DNA of 10,103 nt from NCBI GenBank assembly GCA_905221435.1, contig CAJNDD010000038.1:1-10103 (forward strand). Reading direction: 5' to 3'. Both the position numbers and the translations under genes were made by a program. The notes under the pieces were generated by a model. It searched no databases. It was not told where the DNA came from and worked only from the letters and a program-made list of their open reading frames with translations. Shown here piece after piece: positions 1 through 8,608 of this stretch. Numbering within the stretch: the first letter of the stretch is position 1; each line of letters opens with the position of its first letter. This stretch comes from a bacterium (GTDB lineage Bacteria > Bacillota > Bacilli > Lactobacillales > Streptococcaceae).

Positions 1-33
1 TTTGAGAGGTTTGTGACGAGTCAAGAGCAATGA
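1..33 (+). CDS. 3' tail of an unidentified ORF, possibly tnpB-like (partial)
   Basis: Frame 1 is open from the window edge for ten codons (FERFVTSQEQ) and stops at TGA 31-33. Nothing in ten residues identifies a family. The only reason to call it a gene end is context: it is followed at once by a series of compact hairpins, as the end of a tnpB gene is followed by, and overlaps, its omega-RNA in IS200/IS605 elements. It could equally be chance. Confidence 0.2.
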   Translation, partial: FERFVTSQEQ

Positions 34-130
34 GGCTTGAACAAAGTGAAAGCCAGCGTCTTTAGGCGCTGGCTGGTGATTTGGGCTTATAGCCCTGGTG
101 CAAACCACCCGTTAGACGGGTGGTTATGAT
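34..130 (+). ncRNA. Triple-hairpin structured element, candidate omega-RNA / IS200-IS605 right end
   Basis: Three hairpins stand in a row. The first pairs 51-60 with 65-74 (ten pairs, one G-U, loop TTTA). The second pairs 83-87 with 91-95 (GGGCT/AGCCC). The third pairs 103-112 with 116-125 (ten perfect pairs, loop TAG). None is followed by a run of T, so they are not ordinary intrinsic terminators. GGTG at 97-100 can also pair with CACC at 106-109, competing with the third stem. Subterminal hairpins next to the end of tnpB, transcribed as the TnpB guide RNA scaffold, are the known layout of IS200/IS605 right ends; assignment here is inference, since no tnpB is inside the window. Alternatives are a factor-dependent terminator or a small RNA. 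Confidence 0.35.
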
Positions 131-193
131 TTAGAAAAGCGGTGAAAGCTAGTGTCAAAGAGTTAAAAGATCAGAATAAAAATGAAAAATATC

Positions 194-223
194 TTGACAA
201 TGAAGGAAAAATTGTGTTATAAT
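194..223 (+). promoter_or_regulatory. Promoter of rpsL-rpsG
   Basis: A perfect -35 TTGACA (194-199) and a perfect -10 TATAAT (218-223) are separated by 18 bp. The -10 is extended by TGT at 215-217. Transcription should start near 229-231, giving a leader of about 130 nt before rpsL. The near-consensus form fits the high expression expected of ribosomal protein genes. Confidence 0.9.
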
Positions 224-229
224 AATAGA

Positions 230-347
230 CGGTACTTTTTACTTTTGGTCTCTCAAAAGTGTACAGGGACGTGCTGACAAATGTTGCAAAAGTACACACA
301 GATGGTAGCTGTCACCAAGTGTATCATCACCAAAAATAAAAAAACAC
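230..347 (+). promoter_or_regulatory. Structured 5' leader of the rpsL-rpsG transcript
   Basis: Between the predicted start site and the rpsL ribosome binding site lie about 118 nt without an ORF. ACTTTTG (241-247) can pair with CAAAAGT (254-260). GTACTTTT (232-239) can pair with AAAAGTAC (288-295) and would enclose that hairpin. GTGTAC (259-264) can instead pair with GTACAC (292-297), which excludes the other two helices. Such mutually exclusive pairings are compatible with regulation in the leader, for example ribosomal-protein autoregulation, but I do not recognise a described motif. The sequence shows pairing potential only. Confidence 0.4.
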
Positions 348-359
348 AGGAGAATGTAG

Positions 360-773
360 ATGCCTACAATTAACCAATTGGTTCGCAAACCGCGTAAATC
401 AAAAGTAGAAAAATCTAAATCACCAGCTTTGAACGTTGGTTACAACAGTCATAAAAAAGTTCAAACAAACGTTTCTTCACCGCAAAAACGTGGTGTTGCA
501 ACTCGTGTTGGAACAATGACACCTAAAAAACCTAACTCAGCCCTTCGTAAATTCGCTCGTGTACGTTTGAGCAACCTTATCGAAGTTACTGCCTACATCC
601 CAGGTATTGGACACAACTTGCAAGAGCACAGCGTGGTGCTTCTTCGTGGTGGACGTGTAAAAGACCTTCCAGGGGTACGTTACCATATCGTCCGTGGTGC
701 ACTTGATACTGCAGGTGTTAACGATCGTAAACAAGGCCGTTCTAAATACGGTACTAAACGTCCAAAAGCATAA
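360..773 (+). CDS. rpsL: 30S ribosomal protein S12
   Basis: S12 of the small ribosomal subunit sits at the decoding centre and takes part in tRNA selection. The 137-residue product starts [10 protein letters not shown] and carries the conserved [11 protein letters not shown] segment (54-64) and the [14 protein letters not shown] loop (96-109). Relative to E. coli it has about 13 extra residues near positions 27-39, the usual long form of low-G+C Gram-positives. Lys56 (E. coli Lys43) and Lys101 (E. coli Lys88), the classic streptomycin-resistance positions, are both wild type. AGGAG at 348-352 lies 7 nt before the ATG. It is first in a two-gene unit with rpsG, 19 bp downstream. Confidence 0.99.
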   Translation: MPTINQLVRKPRKSKVEKSKSPALNVGYNSHKKVQTNVSSPQKRGVATRVGTMTPKKPNSALRKFARVRLSNLIEVTAYIPGIGHNLQEHSVVLLRGGRVKDLPGVRYHIVRGALDTAGVNDRKQGRSKYGTKRPKA

Positions 774-792
774 GGAAAGGGGATAAAGAGAA

Positions 793-1263
793 ATGAGTCG
801 TAAAAATAGAGCTCCAAAACGTGACGTATTGCCAGATCCGCTTTACAATTCACAACTAGTTACTCGTCTTATCAACCGCGTTATGCTTGATGGTAAACGT
901 GGTACAGCTGCTTCAATCGTTTACGGTGCTTTTGAGCAAATCAAAGAAGCTACTGGCAACGATGCACTTGAAGTATTTGAAACAGCTATGGAAAACATCA
1001 TGCCTGTACTTGAAGTACGTGCACGTCGTGTTGGTGGATCTAACTACCAAGTCCCAGTTGAAGTTCGTCCAGAACGCCGTACAACACTTGGACTTCGTTG
1101 GTTGGTAACCATCGCTCGCCTTCGTGGTGAACACACAATGCAAGACCGTCTTGCAAAAGAAATCTTGGACGCTGCGAACAACACTGGTGCAGCTGTTAAG
1201 AAACGTGAAGACACTCACCGTATGGCTGAAGCTAACCGTGCCTTCGCACACTTCCGTTGGTAA
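793..1263 (+). CDS. rpsG: 30S ribosomal protein S7
   Basis: S7 is a primary 16S rRNA binder that nucleates assembly of the 30S head and lies near the E site. The 156-residue length is typical. Visible landmarks are the N-terminal segment [19 protein letters not shown] (19-37), the beta-hairpin region [16 protein letters not shown] (81-96) and the C-terminal [16 protein letters not shown] purine-rich GGAAAGGGG (774-782) precedes the ATG by 10 nt. It is almost certainly cotranscribed with rpsL. Unlike the classical str operon layout, a terminator and a new promoter lie between it and fusA. In E. coli S7 is the translational repressor of the str operon; whether that holds here cannot be seen. 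Confidence 0.99.
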
Positions 1264-1356
1264 GAATAAGATACTAAGGGCGTTAAAAAAGCGACTGAAA
1301 ATTAGGAAGCTTGACGCAGAATCAAAGATTCTAGGAAAGCTTATCTATTTTCCGAG

Positions 1357-1419
1357 CTTTTAGCCCGAGTTCAATTGAGTTCAACTCAGCTAACTTAATC
1401 TTTTAGCCCGAGTTCAATT
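1357..1419. repeat. 20-bp direct repeat pair in the rpsG-fusA gap
   Basis: The 20-mer beginning CTTTTAGCCCGAG and ending TTCAATT occurs identically at 1357-1376 and 1400-1419. The octamer GAGTTCAA recurs at 1367, 1377 and 1410. Between the copies, 1377-1387 (GAGTT-C-AACTC) is palindromic. The second copy runs directly into the 22-bp palindrome at 1418-1439. I do not recognise it as BOX, RUP or SPRITE, though I cannot compare it with a database. Confidence 0.85.
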
Positions 1420-1439
1420 CAACTTGTATACAAGTTGAA
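1418..1439. repeat. Perfect 22-bp palindrome (TTCAACTTGTA and its complement)
   Basis: Every base of 1418-1428 pairs with 1429-1439; the centre is TTGTATACAA. As RNA it would give a 9-bp stem with loop TATA. It is followed by A/C-rich sequence, not T, so it is not a terminator on either strand. It could be a dimeric-regulator operator (the core resembles GntR-type half-sites), an RNA-processing site, or part of a small repeat element. Function is unknown. Confidence 0.75.
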
Positions 1440-1467
1440 ACCAACAAAAACAAGATAAACATTGAGA

Positions 1468-1494
1468 ACGGGTAGGTCCTGCCTATCCGTTTTT
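1468..1494 (+). terminator. Intrinsic terminator of rpsL-rpsG
   Basis: The stem 1468-1476 pairs with 1482-1490 (nine pairs, one G-T) with loop TCCTG, followed by TTTTTATT. It lies just upstream of the fusA -10 box, so the stem overlaps where a -35 would be. Confidence 0.85.
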
Positions 1495-1504
1495 ATTAAA
1501 ATCG

Positions 1505-1513
1505 TGTTATAAT
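1505..1513 (+). promoter_or_regulatory. Extended -10 promoter of fusA
   Basis: TGTTATAAT (1505-1513) is an extended -10 identical to that of the rpsL promoter. No good -35 is visible; the expected position (about 1485-1490, ATCCGT) is inside the terminator stem. The predicted start is near 1520, giving a leader of about 30 nt. Confidence 0.75.
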
Positions 1514-1550
1514 AGAATAGAAATTAAAATAAATAGGAGAAACAAACCTC

Positions 1551-3632
1551 ATGGCACGCGAATTTTCACTTGAAAAAACTCGTAATATCGGTATCATGGC
1601 TCACGTCGATGCCGGTAAAACAACAACTACTGAGCGTATTCTTTACTACACTGGTAAAATCCACAAAATCGGTGAAACTCACGAAGGTGCGTCACAAATG
1701 GACTGGATGGAGCAAGAGCAAGAACGTGGTATCACTATCACATCTGCTGCGACAACAGCTCAATGGAACAACCACCGCGTAAACATCATCGACACACCAG
1801 GACACGTGGACTTCACAATCGAAGTACAACGTTCTCTTCGTGTATTGGACGGTGCGGTTACTGTTCTTGACTCACAATCAGGTGTTGAGCCTCAAACTGA
1901 AACAGTTTGGCGCCAAGCAACTGAGTACGGAGTTCCACGTATCGTATTTGCCAACAAAATGGACAAAATCGGTGCTGATTTCCTTTACTCAGTAAGCACA
2001 CTTCACGATCGTCTTCAAGCAAACGCACACCCAATCCAATTGCCAATCGGTGCTGAAGATGACTTCCGTGGTATCATCGACTTGATCAAGATGAAAGCTG
2101 AAATCTATACTAACGACCTTGGTACAGATATCCTTGAAGAAGATATTCCAGCTGAATACCTTGACCAAGCTCAAGAATACCGTGAAAAATTGGTTGAAGC
2201 AGTCGCTGAAACTGACGAAGACTTGATGATGAAATACCTTGAAGGTGAAGAAATCACTAACGAAGAATTGAAAGCGGCTATCCGTAAAGCAACTATCAAT
2301 GTTGAGTTCTTCCCAGTATTGTGTGGTTCTGCCTTCAAGAACAAGGGTGTTCAATTGATGCTTGATGCAGTTATCGACTACCTTCCAAGCCCACTTGACA
2401 TCCCAGCGATCAAAGGTATCAACCCAGATACAGATGAAGAAGAAACTCGTCCAGCATCTGACGAAGAGCCATTCGCAGCTCTTGCCTTCAAGATTGCAAC
2501 AGACCCATTTGTAGGTCGTTTGACATTCTTCCGTGTTTACTCAGGTGTTCTTCAATCAGGTTCTTACGTAATGAACACTTCTAAAGGTAAACGTGAACGT
2601 ATCGGACGTCTTGTGCAATTGCATGCCAATAGTCGTCAAGAAATCGAAACCGTTTATGCTGGTGATATTGCAGCTGCTATTGGTTTGAAGGATACAACTA
2701 CTGGTGATTCATTGACAGATGAAAAAGCTAAAATCATCCTTGAGTCAATCCACGTTCCAGAACCAGTTATCCAGTTGATGGTTGAGCCAAAATCTAAAGC
2801 TGACCAAGATAAGATGGGTATTGCCCTTCAAAAATTGGCTGAAGAAGATCCAACATTCCGCGTTGAAACAAACGTTGAAACTGGTGAAACAGTTATCTCT
2901 GGTATGGGTGAACTTCACCTTGACGTCCTTGTTGACCGTATGCGTCGTGAGTTCAAAGTTGAAGCGAACGTAGGTGCTCCTCAAGTATCTTACCGTGAAA
3001 CATTCCGCGCTTCTACTCAAGCACGTGGATTCTTCAAACGTCAGTCTGGTGGTAAAGGTCAATTCGGTGATGTATGGATTGAGTTTAGTCCAAATGAAGA
3101 AGGTAAAGGATTCGAATTCGAAAACGCAATCGTTGGTGGTGTGGTTCCTCGTGAATTTATCCCAGCGGTTGAAAAAGGTTTGGTAGAATCTATGGCTAAC
3201 GGTGTTCTTGCAGGTTACCCAATGGTTGACGTGAAAGCTAAGCTTTATGATGGTTCATACCACGATGTCGACTCATCTGAAACTGCCTTCAAAATCGCGG
3301 CTTCACTTGCCCTTAAAGAAGCTGCTAAGACTGCACAACCAGCTATCCTTGAGCCAATGATGCTTGTAACTATCACTGTTCCTGAAGAGAACCTTGGTGA
3401 TGTTATGGGTCACGTAACTGCTCGTCGTGGACGTGTAGATGGTATGGAAGCACACGGTAACAGCCAAATCGTTCGTGCTTACGTTCCACTTGCTGAAATG
3501 TTCGGTTACGCAACAGTTCTTCGTTCTGCATCTCAAGGACGTGGTACTTTCATGATGGTATTCGACCACTACGAAGACGTACCTAAGTCAGTACAAGAAG
3601 AAATCATTAAGAAAAACAAAGGTGAAGACTAA
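1551..3632 (+). CDS. fusA: Translation elongation factor G
   Basis: EF-G is the GTPase that drives ribosomal translocation and, with RRF, ribosome recycling. The 693 residues match the full-length bacterial family. The G domain shows G1 AHVDAGKT (17-24), G2 RGITI (59-63), G3 DTPGH (81-85), G4 NKMD (135-138) and G5 GSAFKN (259-264). Domain IV includes the GGKGQFGD segment (500-507) and its tip around [10 protein letters not shown] with His571, equivalent to E. coli His583. SQGRGTF (661-667) lies in domain V. Phe88, a common fusidic-acid resistance site, is unchanged. AGGAGA (1535-1540) precedes the ATG by 10 nt. Codon use is strongly biased, as in the ribosomal genes. It has its own promoter and terminator and appears monocistronic. 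Confidence 0.99.
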   Translation: MAREFSLEKTRNIGIMAHVDAGKTTTTERILYYTGKIHKIGETHEGASQMDWMEQEQERGITITSAATTAQWNNHRVNIIDTPGHVDFTIEVQRSLRVLDGAVTVLDSQSGVEPQTETVWRQATEYGVPRIVFANKMDKIGADFLYSVSTLHDRLQANAHPIQLPIGAEDDFRGIIDLIKMKAEIYTNDLGTDILEEDIPAEYLDQAQEYREKLVEAVAETDEDLMMKYLEGEEITNEELKAAIRKATINVEFFPVLCGSAFKNKGVQLMLDAVIDYLPSPLDIPAIKGINPDTDEEETRPASDEEPFAALAFKIATDPFVGRLTFFRVYSGVLQSGSYVMNTSKGKRERIGRLVQLHANSRQEIETVYAGDIAAAIGLKDTTTGDSLTDEKAKIILESIHVPEPVIQLMVEPKSKADQDKMGIALQKLAEEDPTFRVETNVETGETVISGMGELHLDVLVDRMRREFKVEANVGAPQVSYRETFRASTQARGFFKRQSGGKGQFGDVWIEFSPNEEGKGFEFENAIVGGVVPREFIPAVEKGLVESMANGVLAGYPMVDVKAKLYDGSYHDVDSSETAFKIAASLALKEAAKTAQPAILEPMMLVTITVPEENLGDVMGHVTARRGRVDGMEAHGNSQIVRAYVPLAEMFGYATVLRSASQGRGTFMMVFDHYEDVPKSVQEEIIKKNKGED

Positions 3633-3648
3633 TCAGTCCTCACTCTGG

Positions 3649-3678
3649 AAGGGAGTCACTTAGTGGCTTCCTTTTTTT
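3649..3678 (+). terminator. Intrinsic terminator of fusA
   Basis: An 11-pair stem (3649-3659 with 3663-3673, two G-T pairs, loop TTA) overlaps a run of seven T (3672-3678). It begins 17 nt after the fusA stop and insulates fusA from the ilv genes. Confidence 0.9.
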
Positions 3679-3850
3679 CTATCTTTGCCTTATACACGTA
3701 AGGTGCTGTTATTATGTAGGTTCTGAAAATACTACCTCTATTCACAAATAAAACACATTCGTTTGATAAATTAAAGTAGTTAAAGATTCCTAAATTCGAT
3801 AATGTATAAATAAAAATGAGGAAAAGATTCATAAAAACACTTTTAGATAG

Positions 3851-3865
3851 AAAATTCAGAAAATT
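3851..3865. promoter_or_regulatory. CodY box upstream of ilvB
   Basis: AAAATTCAGAAAATT matches the published CodY consensus AATTTTCWGAAAATT at 13 of 15 positions. It ends 12 bp before the ilvB -35. Weaker 11/15 matches lie at 3717-3731 and in the promoter spacer near 3883-3898. CodY, activated by branched-chain amino acids, is an established repressor of ilv genes in low-G+C Gram-positives including streptococci; occupancy here is inferred. Confidence 0.75.
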
Positions 3866-3877
3866 GATTCTTTTGTC

Positions 3878-3905
3878 TTGAAAATTTTTGAAAAAATGGT
3901 ATGAT
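3878..3905 (+). promoter_or_regulatory. Promoter of ilvB
   Basis: -35 TTGAAA (3878-3883) and -10 TATGAT (3900-3905) have a 16-bp spacer. The predicted start near 3912 leaves a leader of only about 32 nt, too short for a T-box or leader-peptide attenuator, which points to control at initiation. From the fusA terminator to here (3681-3850) I see only A/T-rich DNA with no gene. Confidence 0.75.
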
Positions 3906-3943
3906 AGTAACAAGCTATTTTTAAGAGAAGAGAAAGGGGAACA

Positions 3944-5636
3944 ATGGAGAAAATCAGTTTAGACGCTCCTAAGACGGGATCGGATCTAGTTTTGGAAACA
4001 CTTCGTGATTTAGGAATTGATACCATATTTGGTTATCCTGGTGGTGCGGTCTTGCCTTTATATGATGCGATTTATAATTTCAAAGGCATTCGCCACATCT
4101 TAGGTCGCCATGAGCAAGGGTGTTTGCATGAAGCTGAAGGTTATGCCAAATCAACTGGAAGGTTGGGTGTTGCCGTCGTTACGAGTGGACCGGGAGCAAC
4201 GAATGCTATTACAGGGATTGCGGATGCCATGAGCGATAGCGTTCCCCTTTTGGTTTTTACAGGTCAGGTTGCAAGAGCTGGGATTGGGAAAGATGCTTTT
4301 CAGGAGGCGGACATCGTGGGTATTACCATGCCCATTACCAAGTACAATTACCAAGTTCGTGAGACAGCAGATATTCCTCGTATTATTACGGAAGCTGTCC
4401 ATATCGCAACGACAGGTCGTCCAGGTCCTGTTGTGATTGACTTGCCAAAGGATGTATCAGCTCTAGAGACAGATTTCATCTATTCACCAGAGGTGAATTT
4501 ACCAAGTTATCAACCGACGCTTGATCCGAATGACATGCAAATCAAGAAAATCTTGAAGCAATTGTCAAAAGCCAAGAAACCTGTTTTGTTGGCAGGTGGT
4601 GGGATTAGTTATGCAGAAGCAGCTGCCGAGCTCAATGAATTTGCTGAACGTTACCAAATTCCAGTGGTGACCAGTCTTTTAGGGCAAGGTACGATTGCGA
4701 CTAGCCATCCGCTCTTCCTAGGAATGGGAGGTATGCACGGTTCTTTCGCGGCCAACATTGCAATGACCGAAGCGGACTTTATGATTAGTATTGGTTGCCG
4801 TTTCGATGACCGCCTGACTGGCAATCCTAAGACCTTTGCTAAGAATGCTAAGGTTGCTCATATTGACATTGACCCAGCTGAGATTGGTAAGATTATCAGT
4901 GCAGATATTCCAGTGGTTGGGGACGCTAAGAAAGCCTTGCAGATGCTTTTAGCAGAACCAACTGTTCATAACAATACTGAAAAGTGGATTGACAAAGTCA
5001 CCAAGGACAAGAATCGCGTTCGTTCTTATGATAAGAAAGAACGTGTGGTTCAACCGCAGGCTGTTATTGAACGCATCGGTGAGTTGACGAATGGGGATGC
5101 CATTGTTGTCACAGACGTTGGCCAACACCAAATGTGGACGGCTCAGTATTATCCTTACCAAAATGAGCGTCAGTTAGTCACTTCAGGTGGTTTGGGTACC
5201 ATGGGGTTCGGAGTTCCTGCGGCTATCGGAGCCAAGATTGCCAATCCAGAAAAAGAAGTTATCCTTTTTGTCGGTGATGGTGGCTTCCAAATGACCAACC
5301 AAGAGCTGGCTATCCTAAACATCTACAAGGTGCCGATTAAGGTTGTCATGTTGAATAACCACTCACTAGGAATGGTTCGTCAGTGGCAAGAATCCTTCTA
5401 TGAGGGTAGAACTTCAGAGTCAGTCTTTGACACTCTCCCTGACTTCCAGCTGATGGCACAGGCCTACGGTATCAAAAACTATAAATTTGATAATCCAGAG
5501 ACGATAGAGAAGGATTTAGAAGTCATTCTGGAGGAGGTGCCGATGTTTATCGAGGTGGATATTTCTCGTAAGGAACAGGTTTTACCAATGGTACCAGCCG
5601 GTAAGAGCAATCATGAGATGTTGGGGGTGAAGTTCC

Positions 5637-5644
<8 letters not shown>
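3944..5644 (+). CDS. ilvB: Acetohydroxyacid synthase (acetolactate synthase), catalytic subunit
   Basis: It joins two pyruvates to 2-acetolactate (valine/leucine branch) or pyruvate plus 2-oxobutanoate to 2-aceto-2-hydroxybutanoate (isoleucine branch), using ThDP, Mg and FAD. The 566 residues show YPGG (31-34), catalytic Glu57 in RHEQGC, SGPGATN (81-87), the ThDP motif starting GDG at 444 and ending at Asn452, and RQW with Trp481, the position equivalent to the herbicide-binding Trp. The presence of ilvN and the FAD-region residues argue for anabolic AHAS rather than the catabolic AlsS type. AAAGGGGA (3933-3940) precedes the ATG. It overlaps ilvN by 8 bp, so the two subunits are likely translationally coupled. 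It is first gene of ilvBNC(A) and probably CodY-repressed. Confidence 0.98.
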
Positions 5645-7201
<1,557 letters not shown>

Positions 7202-7220
7202 TTCTTGAGAATAAGAACAG

Positions 7221-7252
7221 AAGGCGAGTTGGGGGTACCTGACTCGCCTTTT
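7221..7252 (+). terminator. Terminator-like hairpin between ilvC and ilvA
   Basis: AAGGCGAGT (7221-7229) pairs perfectly with ACTCGCCTT (7242-7250) around a 12-nt loop containing GGTACC, followed by a short T-run (7249-7252). The brief U-tract and large loop suggest partial termination. I see no convincing promoter between it and ilvA, so ilvA probably depends on readthrough. Confidence 0.7.
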
Positions 7253-7280
7253 ATCTTGAAAAGTATTTGAGGAGGAGACA

Positions 7281-8531
7281 ATGCTAAGTGCAAAAGACGT
7301 GGTGAAAGCCCACAAAGTTTTAAGTGGTGTAGTAGTTAATACACCGCTAGAATATGATCATTATTTATCAGAGAAATATGGAGCTAAGATTTATTTGAAG
7401 AAGGAGAATGCGCAACGAGTTCGCTCTTTTAAGATTCGCGGAGCTTATTATGCCATTTCTCAACTAACAAGAGAAGAACGTGAGCGTGGTGTAGTCTGTG
7501 CGTCTGCGGGGAATCACGCTCAAGGTGTTGCCTATACTTGTAATGAGATGAAGATTCCTGCAACAATCTTTATGCCTATCACTACACCACAACAAAAAAT
7601 TGGGCAGGTTCGCTTTTTTGGTGGAGATTTCGTGACCATCAAGTTGGTTGGAGATACTTTTGACGCTTCGGCTAAGGCGGCTCAAGAATTCACCGTTTCA
7701 GAAAATAGAACCTTTATCGATCCTTTTGATGATGCGCATGTACAGGCCGGTCAAGGGACTGTAGCCTATGAGATTCTTGAAGAAGCCCGTAAAGAGTCAA
7801 TCGAATTCGATACAGTCTTGGTGCCAGTAGGAGGTGGCGGATTAATTGCAGGGGTTTCAACTTATATTAAGGAAACCAATCCCGCTATCGAAGTAATTGG
7901 TGTAGAAGCCAATGGTGCCCGTTCGATGAAGGCTGCCTTTGAGGTGGGAGGTCCAGTTAAACTCAAAGAAATTGATAAGTTTGCTGATGGGATAGCTGTA
8001 CAAAAAGTTGGACAATTAACTTATGAAGCGACTCGTAAGAATGTTGAAACGCTTATCGGAGTGGATGAGGGATTGATTTCTGAAACCTTGATTGATCTTT
8101 ATTCCAAACAAGGTATTGTAGCAGAACCAGCCGGAGCTGCTAGCGTTGCAGCCTTGGAAGTTCTATCAGACTACATCAAAGGAAAGACGATTTGTTGTAT
8201 CATTTCTGGAGGAAATAACGATATCAACCGTATGCCAGAGATGGAAGAACGTGCCTTGATTTACGATGGAATCAAGCATTACTTTGTAGTGAATTTCCCA
8301 CAACGTCCAGGAGCTCTACGAGAGTTTGTAAATGACATTTTGGGGCCAAATGATGACATCACTCGTTTTGAATATATCAAACGAGCAAGCAAGGGGACAG
8401 GTCCTGTATTGATTGGGGTAGCTCTTGCCAATAAGCATGATTATGCTGGATTGATTCATCGAATGGAGAAGTTTGACCCATCATATATTAATTTGAATGG
8501 GAATGAGACTTTATATAATATGCTAGTCTAA
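7281..8531 (+). CDS. ilvA: Threonine dehydratase (threonine deaminase), biosynthetic
   Basis: This PLP enzyme deaminates L-threonine to 2-oxobutanoate and ammonia, the committed step to isoleucine. The 416 residues show the PLP lysine Lys51 in RSFKIRGA, SAGNHAQG (75-82), the phosphate-binding GGGGL (184-188) and SGGNND (309-314). The C-terminal part from about 330 is a single ACT-like regulatory domain, as in the shorter Gram-positive IlvA, where E. coli IlvA has two. The regulatory domain plus the ilv context separates it from catabolic TdcB. A strong GAGGAGGAG (7269-7277) precedes the ATG. It is last of the ilv genes here and lies behind the partial terminator. Confidence 0.97.
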   Translation: MLSAKDVVKAHKVLSGVVVNTPLEYDHYLSEKYGAKIYLKKENAQRVRSFKIRGAYYAISQLTREERERGVVCASAGNHAQGVAYTCNEMKIPATIFMPITTPQQKIGQVRFFGGDFVTIKLVGDTFDASAKAAQEFTVSENRTFIDPFDDAHVQAGQGTVAYEILEEARKESIEFDTVLVPVGGGGLIAGVSTYIKETNPAIEVIGVEANGARSMKAAFEVGGPVKLKEIDKFADGIAVQKVGQLTYEATRKNVETLIGVDEGLISETLIDLYSKQGIVAEPAGAASVAALEVLSDYIKGKTICCIISGGNNDINRMPEMEERALIYDGIKHYFVVNFPQRPGALREFVNDILGPNDDITRFEYIKRASKGTGPVLIGVALANKHDYAGLIHRMEKFDPSYINLNGNETLYNMLV

Positions 8532-8547
8532 AATAAATTTGCTATCA

Positions 8548-8563
8548 TATTATTTGCATAATA
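8548..8563. promoter_or_regulatory. Palindromic operator candidate over the -35 of the SPFH gene
   Basis: TATTAT-TTGC-ATAATA is a perfect inverted repeat that contains the -35. A second inverted repeat, ATCATATT (8544-8551) and AATATGAT (8564-8571), encloses the -35. No T-run follows, so this is not a terminator for ilvA. The position suggests a repressor site; the regulator is unknown, and the A/T-rich composition makes chance possible. Confidence 0.4.
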
Positions 8564-8582
8564 AATATGATGGTGCTATAAT
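8554..8582 (+). promoter_or_regulatory. Promoter of the SPFH gene
   Basis: -35 TTGCAT (8554-8559), 17-bp spacer, extended -10 TGC-TATAAT (8574-8582). The predicted start near 8588 leaves a leader of about 20 nt. No intrinsic terminator separates it from ilvA, so some readthrough from ilvA is likely. Confidence 0.75.
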
Positions 8583-8608
8583 GAGGGTGATGAAAGGGGG
8601 AGATTCCC

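Noticed and set aside
103..130. Third upstream hairpin as an ordinary intrinsic terminator
   Set aside because: The stem is strong but is followed by ATGATTTAGAAAA rather than a T-run.
887..1251. Other-frame ORFs within rpsG, and similar ones in fusA
   Set aside because: They are frame shadows of highly expressed genes with no start signals.
1124..1363. Plus-strand 79-codon ORF overlapping the rpsG end
   Set aside because: Most of it is an out-of-frame reading of rpsG; the rest runs through the hairpin-rich gap and shows no domain.
1418..1439. 22-bp palindrome as a terminator
   Set aside because: It is followed by A/C-rich sequence on the + strand and has no T-run on the - strand; the real terminator is at 1468-1494.
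3656..3913. Minus-strand 85-codon ORF between fusA and ilvB
   Set aside because: It overlaps the fusA terminator and the ilvB promoter/CodY box, has a low-complexity Phe/Asn/Leu-rich translation typical of A/T-rich DNA, and no clear ribosome binding site.
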